From Alligator mississippiensis (Eukaryota > Chordata > Crocodylia > Alligatoridae): a stretch of DNA of 64,000 nucleotides. Below, piece by piece: positions 8,601 through 19,300 of this stretch. Below the pieces are notes generated by a model, which was not told the origin of the DNA, made no database searches, and saw nothing but the letters and a program-made list of their open reading frames with translations. Positions within the stretch are counted from its first letter, which is position 1. Each line of letters opens with the position of its first letter. The stretch spans positions 18,564,001-18,628,000 of the forward strand of contig NC_081837.1 of the NCBI RefSeq assembly GCF_030867095.1. The letters run 5' to 3'. Made by a program: the position numbers and the translations under genes.

Positions 8601-9230
8601 AAGTTGTCCATCAAGAATGACAGGGCCCGGGAGGGGGGCGCGCTGCTGGCAGAGACAGAGACCTGCATCTGGCCCCCTCCCCCCTCCTCCCCACCTCAAG
8701 CTGGAGCCGGGGCCATGGCCGCTCTCTGCCTCCCCCCTACCACTTTGGGCTGGAGCAGGGGCTGGGGCCGAAGCCATTCTCCCTGCTCCTCGCTGCCGAT
8801 TTGGGTGGGGGCTGGGGCCTCTCCCACCTCCACTTCAGTCCAAGGCCAAAGCTGGGGCCAGGCCTGCAACTGTGGCGGTGGTTGCGGCACTAGTTACAGC
8901 CGCAGTGGTGGTCACGGCAGGGCACAGCCACCGGTCACCCACCCCTCCCCTTCCTGCTCTCCTACCTCCATCCCTTTTTCCCTACAACCTGCCTCTCCCT
9001 GCAGGCTGGTGGTGGTGGGGGGCTCCAACCCCTGGCTGCAAGGAGTGGGGCAGGGGGAATCCAGCCCCAGTCCCTGCTATTATGGCAGTACTCCACCATG
9101 TGGGGCAGGTTGAGGCCAGCACTGCGCAGCACCCCATGCCCCTGCTGCCTCCTAGGAGCAGGAAAGGGGTCAGGGGGGTGGGCAATGCCTCCCTCCTCTA
9201 CCGCCCGCTCTGGCCCCTTAGTCCCCACTG
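8600..9230. other. GC-rich spacer, no gene seen
   Basis: Counterpart of 1,420-1,800 (shares the GTGGCGGTGGTTGCGGCAC type repeat and CAGCCGCAGTGGTGGTC). Biased composition gives long empty frames on both strands. Confidence 0.55.
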
Positions 9231-9253
9231 TCATGTGAGCCTGTGGCCACTAC

Positions 9254-9402
9254 CGTGGCCACGACTTTTTAGTGACACTTCTGTGCAGTAGCCAAATAAT
9301 TACAAACAGTAGTGTATTAGCACTGTGCATGCTGTGATGCACTACTGCACAGTGTTATTAGGCTACTGTGCATGAAGCATCTTGTGTAGATGTGGCCACT
9401 GG
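9254..9402. mobile_element. Palindromic MITE-like element
   Basis: About 150 bases with ends GTGGCCACG and TAGATGTGGCCAC (matching inverted termini GTGGCCAC) and inner inverted pairs: CAGTAGCC / GGCTACTG and GCACTGTGCA / TGCACAGTG. A related palindromic element is at 61,902-62,056. No coding capacity. Confidence 0.55.
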
Positions 9403-10295
9403 GTAGCAACTTAGGAAAAGGGCAGATTGTTCTGTCTTCAGGTATTTGTATTCTGTCATGGGGATCTTGTCTTGTCCTTAATGGCATGCCCTAGTTTGCT
9501 ATTCTTGATGGCTTTCACCAAAGATTTAGAGTGAAATTCACCCTGTTTTTATAAGAATCTGGAGTAATTCTAGGTTCTAGTTTGATCATGGAAAGTTGGT
9601 GTAAAAATTGAGGTATCAGAACAGCTGCTTTCCTGAAAGCAGGTGAATTTTTGTTATGCACTTCCCGGGGATCAGGCTCCTGGGTGAGTGCACTGGAAAA
9701 GTTTCAGGAGCAATTCTTTTAAGTCAGTTCTGGTCTGTCTGCTCTTGGTATGTGCGATCATGGGAGGAAACATTGTTTTGTTTTTTTTCCCAACAGTCTT
9801 TAAGGCAGTTAAAGGAGAATACAAGGTTTGTATCATTTTAAAGGTTAGATACTAATGGCAGGTGGGATCCTGTGCACTCCAGCCCTGTTCTGCATGGAGA
9901 AGTCCGTTACAGGGAGAGCCTGTTACTGCTGCAGGTGCATCAAGGGCCCTTGGTGGGTCAAGTCCAAGGGTCTCCATTGAAGTGTGAATGCAGGTTATGG
10001 GGCTTATCTTAATTGGATCAGACAAGGGGCTTGTCTAGCCAGGACTTCTTCTCCCATTCTGGCTTATATCAGAGGTTCAAGGCATGGTGTATGGGTCTCA
10101 CCATACTTAGCAGCACTGGGATGTCCTACCCTAGGGGAAAGGGCTCACTCTCTCAGAGTTTAAGACTGCCTTAATGCCTTAAATTAATTACACTAATGTT
10201 TGAATGATTAATTTCAATTAATTTATGTAATTTAGTTTGATGTGTAATTGCTCAACATCATAATTTGGCCACAAGAATTCCAGACAGGGGTCAGG
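9402..10295. other. No gene seen
   Basis: AT-richer DNA of mixed composition, not shared with the other VH blocks. I see no open frame, RSS or repeat boundary that I can support. Confidence 0.5.
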
Positions 10296-10296
10296 T

Positions 10297-10392
10297 GAGC
10301 TGGTAGAGTGGATAAGGTGCTGGACTAGGCCCAAGGGAGCAAGAGTGCACTCCATAGCTGTACCCCAGCCTGCCAGTCTGACCTCAGGCTGG
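10297..10392 (+). repeat. tRNA-like short repeat next to a CR1 tail (copy 2)
   Basis: GAGCTGGTAGAGTGGATAAG followed by GTGCTGGACTAGGCCC is the best preserved of the three copies and resembles tRNA(Leu) from the D-arm to the anticodon stem. The 3' half does not give a convincing T-arm. It is followed immediately by a minus-strand CR1 3' end. Confidence 0.4.
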
Positions 10393-10394
10393 TC

Positions 10395-11838
10395 ATAGAT
10401 TTCATAGATGTCATAGATTTCCAGGGTCGGAAGGGACCTGGTAGATCAGCCGGTCTGACTCCCTGCTCCAGGCAGGAAAGAGCCCTGGGGTTAAGTAACC
10501 CCAGCCAGATGCCTGTCCTTGTCTCTTTTTGAACACTTCCAAGGTTGGGGAAAGAGCCACCTCCCTTGGAAGCCAATCCCATATTTTAGCAACCCTCACG
10601 TAAAGAATGTCTTCCTTCTGTCCAATCTAAATCTATTCTCCTTCAGTTTGTGGCCATTATTTCTGGTAACCCCAAGGTGCGCCCTGGTAAACAGAGTGTC
10701 CCTTATTTCCTGATGACCCCCGCGATGAGTTTGTAGGCAGGCACAAGATTGCCTCTCATCCTTCTCTTGCGCAGGGTGAGGAGACTCAGGTCTCTCAGTC
10801 TGTCTTCAGAGAGTCTTACCTGCAGGCCCTCAGCCATACAAGCAGCCCTCCTCTGAACCCTCTCAAGGGTATCCACATCCCCCTTGAAATGTGGTGCCCA
10901 AAACTGGATGCAGTACTCCATCTGTGGCCTCACCAATGCCACATAGAGGGGAATTATCGCTTCCCTAGAGCTGCTTGTGATGCACCTGCTGTTGCAAGAA
11001 AGAGTGCAGTTAGCCTTGCGCATCATCTTGTCACACTGGCACCTCGTGTTCATTTTTGCGTCAACCAGGACTCCGAGGTCTCTTTCCACTGTTGTGGTGC
11101 TCAGAGTGGGAACCCCCAGTCAATAGGTGTGTTGGAGAGTCTTTCTCCCCAGGTGCAGCACCTTGCATTTACCCTTGTTAAATTGCATCCTATTCTGATC
11201 CACCCACTTCCCCAGTCTATCCAAATCTGCCTGAATCTGTTCCATGCCCTCCAGTGTGTTTACTATACCCCATAATTGCCAATTTGGACAAGTTGCTTTC
11301 AACAACTTTTATCCAAATCACTGATGAAGATATTAAAAAGTACTGGTCCCGGGACAAAACCTGGGGGGACACCACTGCCCACATCCCTCCAGGGTGAAAC
11401 CAACCCATCCACCACCACTCTCTGGGTACATCCCATAAATCCATTTTTCACCCACTGTACTGTGAGAAAATCCTCATCACAGATACTCAGTCTGCTCGTC
11501 AGAATTGGGTGTGACACTGGTTCAAAAGCCTTTTTAAAATCCAGGTAAATAATGTCTACTTCTGCTCTTGCATCTAAGTGCTTTGTGACCCGGTCATAAA
11601 AAGAGACCAGGTTAGTCGGGCAGGATCTGCCTGCTATAAACCCATGCTGGTTGCCCCTTAACATTGTGTTACCCACTGGCCCTCTCCAGATATGATCCTT
11701 TATGATTTTTTCTAAGGTCTTGCTGAAAATAGCGGTGAGGCTAACTGGCCTATAATTACGTGCCTCCTTCCTCCCCTGCTTGAAAATAGGGACCGCGTTG
11801 GCCCTTTTCCAGTCCTCTGGGACCTGTCCCAAGTACCC
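10395..11838 (-). mobile_element. CR1 LINE, 5'-truncated
   Basis: The 3' terminus is at about 10,395 (TTCATAGATGTCATAGATTT). Going 5', the minus strand encodes the reverse transcriptase C-terminal part (VERDLGVLVD-like, LVRPQMEYCIQFWAPHFK, LERVQRRAACM) and, at 11,832-11,299, the catalytic core: [45 protein letters not shown], then [18 protein letters not shown] with the first catalytic Asp. Several frame breaks are present, for example in the FADD-box region, which is no longer in frame with the upstream part. It is inserted into, or at the edge of, the spacer block that resumes at about 11,840. Confidence 0.9.
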
Positions 11839-11839
11839 C

Positions 11840-13240
11840 AGGCTGTAGTTTCTGGAGCAGGACAGGGGGTGTCAGTGTTGGAGACAAAGTTGGGTCTGAG
11901 TCCATTGGAATGGTTCATTAGCCTCACCTGTTTGGCTTCCTGGCTTAAGAGGTCATGTGTTGAGCCTTAGATGAGCTCTTATTTGAGAGCATGCCCAGTT
12001 AAGATCAGAAGATGTTGGAAAAGGGTGCCTAGCACAAAGGTGTGCTGTGCACATAGCCTTGGCATCCTGGGTGCACTGCCCCATAAAGACTTTTGTTAAT
12101 TGGCACTCAGCACGTGAGTGCATGATAACATGCCTGGTTGTGAGTGGGCATGTCTGGTGTGGCTGGTGGGTTTGATGGTTTGCTGTTTGGTTTTGTTGAT
12201 TGATACCTGTGAGAGAGAGAGACTGATAGAAGTGTGGTGAATGAACGAGGTGGAAGTGGCTTTCTGGTGTATTGGTCCATTGGTGTGGGTGATCATTGTG
12301 TGGTGTTGTGTCTTGGGCAATGACATGACCGTGGAGGTCGGACGACCCAAGCACACTCTTGACAGGGAGGCTGCCACAGAACTACCATTCATCCTCACTG
12401 ACCTCGAATCCTGAGACTCCACCTGTCTGCACCACTGCTGGTCTCCTGGTTGTGATCTCCCAGTAAGAGTGCTTAGGGTGGGCTCCCCAGTTTCTCTCTC
12501 TGGGCATGCATAGCACTTAAGTAGCAGCCCTCCGCCCTCTGGGGTAAGTATCACCCACCCATCACTTGTTCCGTTACCTCCCTTCCTTAAATCAGTAGGT
12601 AAGCTGCCATTGGATAATCCCTTTCAATGTGATATATGTTCCCTGTGTTCTGGGATGGCAGAGATCCAGTGTTGAAAAATGTTTTCCACTCAAATAAAGT
12701 CCACACTCATCCCTAAGTTGATATTGATTCTGAGGTGCTAGTGTTTGTGGTGATTGAACTGTAAAATAGGAATGAGATCAGTTAGGTATAGGTTTTAGGA
12801 ATACTAAGAATAGTTGTACTGGATGTTGGCTTCGCTCTTGTTTAGTGTTGTTGCTTATTGTACCTGTTGTGTCTTTGTTGTTATATTATTAATAAACTGT
12901 TCCATTTCTTTCAGGTACACAACGGTGTGTGAACAGCCTGATTGCTCACAATACAAGCAGTTGCTGGATTGATAGGGTGGTGATTGATACACCTGGTCAT
13001 TTTGTTCACCAATAATCACCTCACTGACTATTTGGTCAGCTGTTAATTGGAGAGCATTAATCAAGTCCAGGACCAACATCAGGACTACAGAGCTGTGTCC
13101 CTAGTCCTGTAACAGCACAGCAGTCTGCTGGCAATTGCCTGAGTCCTGGGTGCCAGCCTAGGGAGTCTTTGCCTTGTATTCCTGCAAGAAGGACAGGCAG
13201 AGCAGGGGCATGATGGAGACCGGGGACAGGACTCCTTGGT
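11840..13240. repeat. Spacer block upstream of clan II VH genes (copy 2)
   Basis: Counterpart of 3,341-4,590 and 21,915-23,285. It begins with GCTGTAGTTTCTGGAGCAGG, also seen at 21,920. The Cys/His-rich frame found in the other copies is interrupted here. No gene seen. Confidence 0.75.
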
Positions 13241-13414
13241 CCTTTCTAAATCAGATTCTGACCCACTGGTCACTTCTGAGCCTTCCCTGGATTTAATCCC
13301 TGGCTGGTTCAAGCGATCTAAAAGGCCCGATGTGTCCGACCCAGCAGGCAGCGGAGCACAGGCTGGCAGCTGCTGCCTCTGCTGCTCACACAGCCAGGTC
13401 GGTCCTGCAGGGCT

Positions 13415-13453
13415 GGTTTTTGTGCAGGCTCGCATGCATTTTCATTCACTGTG
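13415..13453 (-). other. 23-RSS of VH gene 2
   Basis: Heptamer CACAGTG (13453-13447), 23-base spacer and nonamer ACAAAAACC (13423-13415). Perfect. Confidence 0.95.
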
Positions 13454-13910
13454 TGAGTCTCTGACACAGTAATACTGGGCTGTGTCTCCAGGTTGGACCC
13501 CGGTCAGACGCAGATGCACTTGGCTGCTGGACGTGTCTCTGCTGATGGTGAGGCGGCTTTGGAGAGCGCTGTTATAGCAGGTGTTTCCACCAGCCCAGAT
13601 ACCTCCGACCCACTCCAGCTGTTTCCCTGCTGCCTGCTGAAACCACTGCATATTATAGCTAGTGAGAGAGAATCCAGACACGGTGCAGGTCAGGCTGAGG
13701 GTCTCTCCGGGCTTCACAACCCCTGGGCCAGACTCCTTCAGCATGACCTGGGCCAGGACACCTAATGGAGAAAAATACAGCATTAGCAAATGGTCAATCT
13801 TCTACCCGCCCCACTCTCATCCTGCCTCTGCATCCCCCTGTCCCACAAGACAGGAGGCACTTACCCGGTGGAGCTGCCAGAAAGATGAGCAAAGCCAGTG
13901 CTGGTGTCAT
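13454..13910 (-). CDS. IGHV gene segment 2 (clan II-like), apparently functional
   Basis: Leader exon 13910-13865 reads [16 protein letters not shown] with donor GTAAGT. V exon 13761-13454: [19 protein letters not shown], then [19 protein letters not shown], then [20 protein letters not shown], then [18 protein letters not shown], then [13 protein letters not shown]. The two Cys and the Trp are present and there is no break. Framework 2 carries WFQQ and GKQLEW instead of WVRQ and GKGLEW, changes at the light-chain interface. The octamer lies at 14046-14053. Same family as genes 1 and 3, differing mainly in CDR1, CDR2 and framework 2. Confidence 0.95.
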
Positions 13911-14045
13911 GGTCCTTGTGGCTGGTGCCCAGTGTCCCCAGCAGACAGGAGGCAGCAGCTCTGGGGAGACACTGAGGTGCACAGAGCCAGGGCTGGTGTT
14001 TAAGGAGGAACCTTGCATGCGTTAAGCAGGAAATTGGGGAACAAC

Positions 14046-14053
14046 ATTTGCAT
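14046..14053 (-). promoter_or_regulatory. VH octamer, gene 2
   Basis: Perfect ATGCAAAT on the minus strand, about 136 bases upstream of the leader ATG, with the TATA-like CCTTATAAAAG just 5' of it. Confidence 0.9.
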
Positions 14054-14084
14054 GTGCTTCTTTTATAAGGGCCTTTCACAGATC

Positions 14085-15045
14085 ACACACAAGGTAGGTT
14101 TGGCTGTTGACTACAGGGGTTTTGAGAGCCAAGGGGAAACCTGGAAATGGGGAGTGGGCTTTGTTACTGTACCAGACCAATGGTACATTAAACCAGGAGC
14201 CTGGGGAGCAAATAAAGATCTAGAGGAGTTCCGAAATGTGTCTCTGGCTGGATCTTATCAAGGCAAAACCTCCCATGGTCTGGGACTAACCTTTTTTTTC
14301 CCAGGGAAATCTCCCAGAGTCCTGTCAGGGAAAAATCTCCCAGGAAAAAATCCAGTGTCTCAGTGAAGGATGGGTCCATGCTACTTCAATGCTCAATGAG
14401 TGGACTGAGCCCCAGCAGCTGGGGGGTACCTTACTTCATTCAGAGAATCCCTCTCCTGGGATTAAAGTGACAACTTGTTTCATAGCAGCTGCGGGAGTGG
14501 TACCCCCAGAATACAAAAGCGAATGAAACTGGATACATTTGTTTGCACTAGGAAGGGATCCCAGGGTGTGAGAGTTAAATGCTATGAATATCCTTCATGT
14601 CTTGGAAACTGGCTCTCTTTTGAAATGGGGAATTGAGGGCAATGGGGAAGAAGCAGAGCATAACAATTCTTCCTTTCCTAACAGGGCAGTTGGTGCTTTA
14701 TGGTTGCACTGCGGTTGTTTCTGCACATGCCGGGGCACCTGTGTGCGCAGGGGAATGCTGCATGCACGGATCCGGTGCGTCCGTCTTCATCACACCATGT
14801 AGACGTGCACTTGTCTGTTGTCTTATGTCAAATCCTTCTGGCTCTTGTGGAAAACCCGAGTGGCCCAGGGTGGTTAACCCTTTGGAGCCCAGCCTCGCCA
14901 TGGGCCAAAAGGTCTTGTAGGCCCTGGTTGTGGCAGCCTCAGTGTTCCCAGCTGGCCCCTGTTTCCTGTGTGGGCATGGGCTGTTCAAGGCCCTGTGAAG
15001 GGAGGGGGCATGCAGCTGAGGCACACGGCTCTGCCCCAGGAAGGG
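14085..15045. repeat. Partial copy of the VH upstream flank
   Basis: Parallels 5,450-7,080 with large internal deletions: the CAGGGAAAAATCTC repeats, then CTTTCCTAACAGGGCAG at 14,670, then AGCTGAGGCACACGGCTCTG at 15,015. It ends at about 15,050. No gene seen. Confidence 0.65.
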
Positions 15046-15135
15046 GATGAAGCGTCTGAAGCATCCAAAGCATTTCCGAAGTGCTTTGGACGCTCCGAAC
15101 TGCTTCAGATAGCTTAACTGAGCCCACGCGTTGAT
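15045..15135. repeat. Hairpin-forming inverted repeat
   Basis: Nested inverted pairs TCTGAAGCA / TGCTTCAGA (outer) and TCCAAAGCA / TGCTTTGGA (inner, loop about 9 bases), with further GAAGC/GCTTC motifs up to about 15,200. It looks like a small palindromic transposon remnant or satellite unit; family not known to me. Confidence 0.5.
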
Positions 15136-15209
15136 CCAGGCATGCTGCTTGGGATGCCGAAGTGTCCAAAGTGGCACCAGATCTGAAGCATGATCCAAAG
15201 ACCAGCACA

Positions 15210-16440
15210 GCCCTAGTGAGCAGGGGCATGCTAGGAGTTAGGAGCCAAGCTGACTCTGGGCCTGCCCAGCACACCTGCTCTCAGGGACAGGGTAGTTGGA
15301 CCAGACTGAGGGAAACTGGGACCTGGCAGGATCCCATTAGGCCTGGCAGCCCCTGTTAGCCCTGACTGGGTCTGCGCTTTCCCCCACCACCCAGATTGGG
15401 CTCACAGTATCCCCATCAACCCCAGTTCCCAGCCAACAGGGCCCAGAACAGCAGGGTACCATCTGGCCACCTTGCAGTGGAGGTGGAGGCCATAAATTCA
15501 GCCATGCGTGGGAAGTGGGCATGGCCTGGACCCAATCTATCCTGCTGAGGGTGGGGGCATGACCTGGTCCCAAACTGGCAGCGAAGGCGGAAGGGTGTGT
15601 GGCTTAGCCCTGACCCGGCTTTCTGGGAGGAGGAGGCATGGGAATTTGGCAGTGGGGGAGGATGGCAGTATTAATGGCCACTGCTCCCCTGCTGCCAAAA
15701 TTCCCAAGCTGTGGGGACTTGCAGAGGCCAGGTGTCATTGCTCCACAGGCTGCATTTGGCCCACAGGTCAGAAGTTGAGCACCCCTGGTTTAGAGGACTT
15801 CTCCAAGACCCCTCATGCGCCCCATCAAAAATGTTTCTCATCACACTCTGCTGTTAGGCTAAAATTGCAGATCCAGCCTTCTCAGAGCAGCCCTGCAAGC
15901 CAGACTTGTCTGAAGAAGGAGGAGGAGGATCCCTGAAAATGCCAGTCGAGACAGGTAAAACTTCCACTGAAAATAACAGAGGCTCTCCCAGGAATCCCTC
16001 TCGGACTTGGGAACCTTTCCCCAGATACTCCCTGTGGGGGACGCAGTGACATTTCTCTCCACAGGAAAAGAGGAGGTGGTAAACAGTGATGCAGTAGTTA
16101 TAAATATACCTATTTGAGTAGGAAGGATGTCCTGTTCCTTAGTGTCCTGTAAATCCATATATTCTAAGTGCCATCCAACTCCACACAGCTTGGCCAAACC
16201 TCCACACACTCCTTCCTCATCAAACCACCTACTCAAAGGCATTGGATTATCTACCTGCATCCCTAACAGCTCTCTGTGACGTGGGAACACAGCTCTGTGG
16301 TGAAGCAACCTAGGAACCTAAATCCCATTGGTTCGACATGGGACACATTTGACAGAAAGCAGCCACTGCCTTCTCCATGGGGTAAGTGCTCATTAGGGTG
16401 ACCAAGAGCCCTGGTATCTCTAAGAGACATGGAGGGTGTG
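15210..16440. other. No gene seen; hAT-like end at about 15,780
   Basis: Mixed unique DNA. At about 15,755-15,792 the sequence GTTGAGCACCCCTG resembles the right terminal repeat of the hAT-like element at 55.8-56.1 kb. I could not find its left end. No supported coding region. Confidence 0.4.
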
Positions 16441-16446
16441 ACATGG

Positions 16447-16485
16447 GCTTTCTGAATGACTCCAGCTGGGGTTTGTCTCACTGTG
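16447..16485 (-). other. 23-RSS of the clan I-like VH pseudogene
   Basis: Heptamer CACAGTG (16485-16479) is perfect and the spacer is 23 bases. The nonamer TCAGAAAGC (16455-16447) keeps only the AAA core, so the signal would be weak. Confidence 0.7.
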
Positions 16486-17255
16486 TGCCTGGCACAGTAA
16501 TACACGGCTGTGTCATCCGTCTTCAGGCTGTTCAGCTGCAGGTAGGCTGTGCTGATGGAGGTGTCCCTGGTGATGGTGAATCGGCCCTTGAATGCCTCGG
16601 CATAGCCCGTACTGCCCTGATCCGTGGTGATGTGTCCTACCCACTCCAGTGCTTTCCCCGGACACTGGCGAACGCAGTGCATGCTATAATCAGTAAATGG
16701 TGTAGCCTGAGGCTTTACAGCTCAGCTTCACCGATTCCCCAGGCTTCTTAACCTCTGCTCTGCACTGTGTCAGCTGGATCTGGGAGCTGACTCCTGAAGA
16801 GAAAGAAGAAAGGAAGAAATTAAGTCAGGTTCATTACTACCTTTTAAAAACCCTTTCCTAGTTGTATCTAGGTCTGCCCTTTGTTTCCCCGCATAGAAAT
16901 ATGTGAACTGCTCATATCTATTAACTGTTTTATTCCCACTGCCAACCTGTCAAAGTGGATGGATTGATATCCTTACTCCCCTTCGAGCATATCAAGCCAC
17001 ACAGAATCAGCCCCAGATTCTCATCTCTGCTAAAGAATATGAAATCGCAGGCCTCACAGACCCTGACAGTGGCATTGCTGAGCCTCCAGGGTGGGAATGA
17101 AACTCCAGTGTTCCCGTATCCCTGCCTGGAGCCTAGTCCCGTCTTCCCTCCTCTCCACAAGGTCCTGTGCTCACCAAGTGCTGGCTTCTTCTACACTCAC
17201 GTGAGCAAGCTGCCAGGAAGAGGAGCACACCCAAACCTGCCATGCTGCTTTCCAT
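16486..17255 (-). pseudogene. IGHV pseudogene, clan I-like
   Basis: Leader exon: ATG at 17243 (or 17255), MAGLGVLLFLAACS, ending at donor GTGAGT (17200). The V exon starts at 16793 after a TTCTCTTCAG acceptor; the split codon gives [11 protein letters not shown], then [21 protein letters not shown] one-base insertion in CDR1 shifts the frame, which resumes as [18 protein letters not shown], then [19 protein letters not shown], then [13 protein letters not shown]. The invariant Trp of framework 2 is Cys (MHC for MHW). The intron is about 400 bases, long for a VH. Octamer at 17310-17317 with a TATA-like CCTAATAAAGG between it and the [17 protein letters not shown] is the clan I (VH1/VH5-like) signature. 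A recent pseudogene: framework 3 is intact. Confidence 0.9.
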
Positions 17256-17309
17256 CACTGCTTTCCCGTGTGGCTCAGCCTCTCCTTTATTAGGGAGTTC
17301 CTCTGCCTC

Positions 17310-17317
17310 ATTTGCAT
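17310..17317 (-). promoter_or_regulatory. VH octamer of the clan I-like pseudogene
   Basis: Perfect ATGCAAAT on the minus strand, about 67 bases upstream of the first leader ATG, with an AT-rich TATA-like box downstream at about 17,285-17,294 in the expected order. Confidence 0.85.
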
Positions 17318-17329
17318 GTGGTCACTACT

Positions 17330-17960
17330 AAAGCCTTTAAATGATGCTCATCGGTACGGGCATTAAACCATAAATGTCTCAAGCCCCACAGGGTGCAGAC
17401 GTGATGGCTGTAGCAGTGGCTGGTTCGAGACAGCACAGGAGCCATCTGACTTTAATGGGAGAGGACTGTGAGTTAGGTTGGCCAAATATTGTGTGCAGGT
17501 GTCTAGTTCTAGGACATGGGAAGGGGAAAGATCAGGGATATGAATGCAGATGGGAAGGCAAAAGATCTAGCAATCAGGACATGGAAATACTCTTCACAGA
17601 CAACCTCTGCAGGAGACACTGGAGTTCCCTGCAACACTTTCAACCTTCTCGGCTGGTTACTGATACTCAGAACCAGATGCTGACGGCTGCCACCACCTTT
17701 CTGATGATCCTCTTAGATGTGGTAATTGTGGCCTTTGCCCCTTGTTTCCTGGTAGAGGAGCTGGGATGTTTTGGTAATGGAGTGATCTCTGGCCTGCAGG
17801 AACATAGGGATCTTGTGTAAAAAAGGGGCTGTTGGTGGGGAATGGATGCCCACATGAAATAGTCCAGCAGATTTGTGTTCATACAGTGCCTGTTCCCATC
17901 CCTGGGCTCAGGGCTGTCTGCTTTGTGGGTGCCTGTCCCCTGCAGCAGAAGGGTGATACG
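17330..17960. other. No gene seen
   Basis: Unique-looking DNA between two VH pseudogenes. A plus-strand open frame at 17,374-17,820 has no domain or splice context I can support. Confidence 0.45.
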
Positions 17961-17966
17961 CAGCTG

Positions 17967-18005
17967 GGGTTTTTCAATATACACAGAGCGGTCCCATTCA
18001 CTGTG
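17967..18005 (-). other. 23-RSS of a degenerate VH
   Basis: Heptamer CACAGTG (18005-17999), 23-base spacer and nonamer GAAAAACCC (17975-17967), 7 of 9 to consensus. It is the main evidence for a V segment here. Confidence 0.65.
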
Positions 18006-18115
18006 TTCCTCACAGTAACATCAGGCCTTGCCCATGGGTCTTCATCTGCTGAAACAGCAGGCTGCCCTCAGAGACGCTGAAACGCCCTCCCCTTGAATCT
18101 TGGCGCAGCAGGACT
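18006..18115 (-). pseudogene. Degenerate IGHV remnant (framework 3 only)
   Basis: Minus strand reads RFKGRFSVSEGSLLFQQM over about 30 codons, like RFTISRDNS...LYLQM of framework 3. It then runs through a region equivalent to AEDTAVYYC that has lost its residues but still ends at a 23-RSS. Upstream sequence (to about 18,200) shows only vague similarity to a VH. The remnant is older than the other pseudogenes. Confidence 0.5.
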
Positions 18116-18374
18116 GTGGGTCACTCGGCCCCTTTCCATGCCCACAGGCCGTGTTGGGTTTCATTCAGCATCCAGGATGGGTCCAGGTTCCCAATTGCTT
18201 TCAGGACTGAAGAGAAAATAAGGAGATGGGTCCCTCCCTCCCACACACAATTCAGTGCACTGACTGTGGCTGTCACAGACAGAAGGTCATCCAAGGCTTC
18301 ATGGGGATGGGGAAAAGGACAGACACACGTTAGATGCATCTGTAAGAGGGTGGAGTCATGTTCAACTCCACCCT

Positions 18375-19300
18375 CAACTTGGGCAGTAGTGCCTAACTAC
18401 CTCCGTGAGCTGACTGAAGAATTCTTGGTCCAGCTCTTCCCCTTGGTTGGGTGGTCTGTAGTAGACCATGACCATTATGTCCCTTTCCCCTCAACGTCCT
18501 TGTATTCTAACCCAGAGCACTTCAGCGTGCCCCTCCTCTGACTTTGTGCTACTCATTGAGGATGTGTATTCCTCCTTGACATAGAGCGCCACACCCCCAC
18601 CTTTCCTCCCTGTCCTGTCCCTCCTGTACAGCCTATTCACCGCCCAGTTGTGCGTTGGGTCCCACCACGTTTCTGTGAGCCCCGCTACATCTGGGTTGGT
18701 GTCAGCTAGCAGGAGGGTAAGTTCTTCCTGCTTGTTCCCCATACCACGAGCGTTTGTGTAGAGGCATTTGAGGACTCCTGAAGATGTGTGCACTGGCCCC
18801 CTAATCTCAGCACTGCCCTGGCCCCTGTTACTTACCTGGGCATTTGTTCTGCTTATCGTCAGTCTAGGCTGGGCTGTTTTTGTGGGTGACATTTGGTTTA
18901 GTGGTCCAAGGCTTTCTCCCCCCTCATCTTCCCCTTCCCCCGATGAGCCTAATTTAAGGCCCACCAGAGGAGATCCATCAACCTAGAAGAGAACACACGC
19001 TTGCTTACCTTTGGGGGAAAGGTGGAGCCCATCCCACCCAAGCATGTCTCTCATCCTGATGTGTGGGTCATTGTCAAGGAAGCCAAAGCCCACCTTGAAA
19101 CACCATTCCCGAAACCACCAGTCGGTCTCTCTGATGCAGGTCTCGTTTCGTCGTCAACGTCCGGTCACTGGTAGGACAGAAGAGAATACCACCTGTGGCA
19201 GAAATGCTACCATCTGTGACTCTCTCCAAAAATCTGTCCCGGTCAGCTTGGGACATTGGGGTCGAAATCCTAAGGGAGGGGGGATTTTCCACCCTGCCTA
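18375..19300 (-). mobile_element. CR1 LINE 5' portion: ORF1 esterase end and ORF2 endonuclease
   Basis: Minus strand. At about 19,160-18,985 the frame WCFKVGFGFLDN, RMRDMLGWDGLHLSPKGK matches the end of the CR1 ORF1 esterase-like domain, closing with a stop. At 18,964-18,375 the ORF2 endonuclease begins: LKCLYTNARGMGNKQEEL, then DPDVAGLTETWWD-like (here NPDVAGLTETWWD), RRDRTGRKGGGVALYVKE, then YYRPPNQGEELDQEF. These are Asn, Glu and Arg-containing blocks of the APE-type nuclease. CR1 copies are usually 5'-truncated, so a 5' piece lacking the reverse transcriptase is unusual; the 3' side was lost at about 18,375. Confidence 0.85.

Noticed and set aside
18120-18340. An exon upstream of the degenerate VH at 18.0 kb
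   Set aside because: A minus-strand frame exists, but neither a leader, an octamer nor a framework 1 or 2 motif can be recognised.
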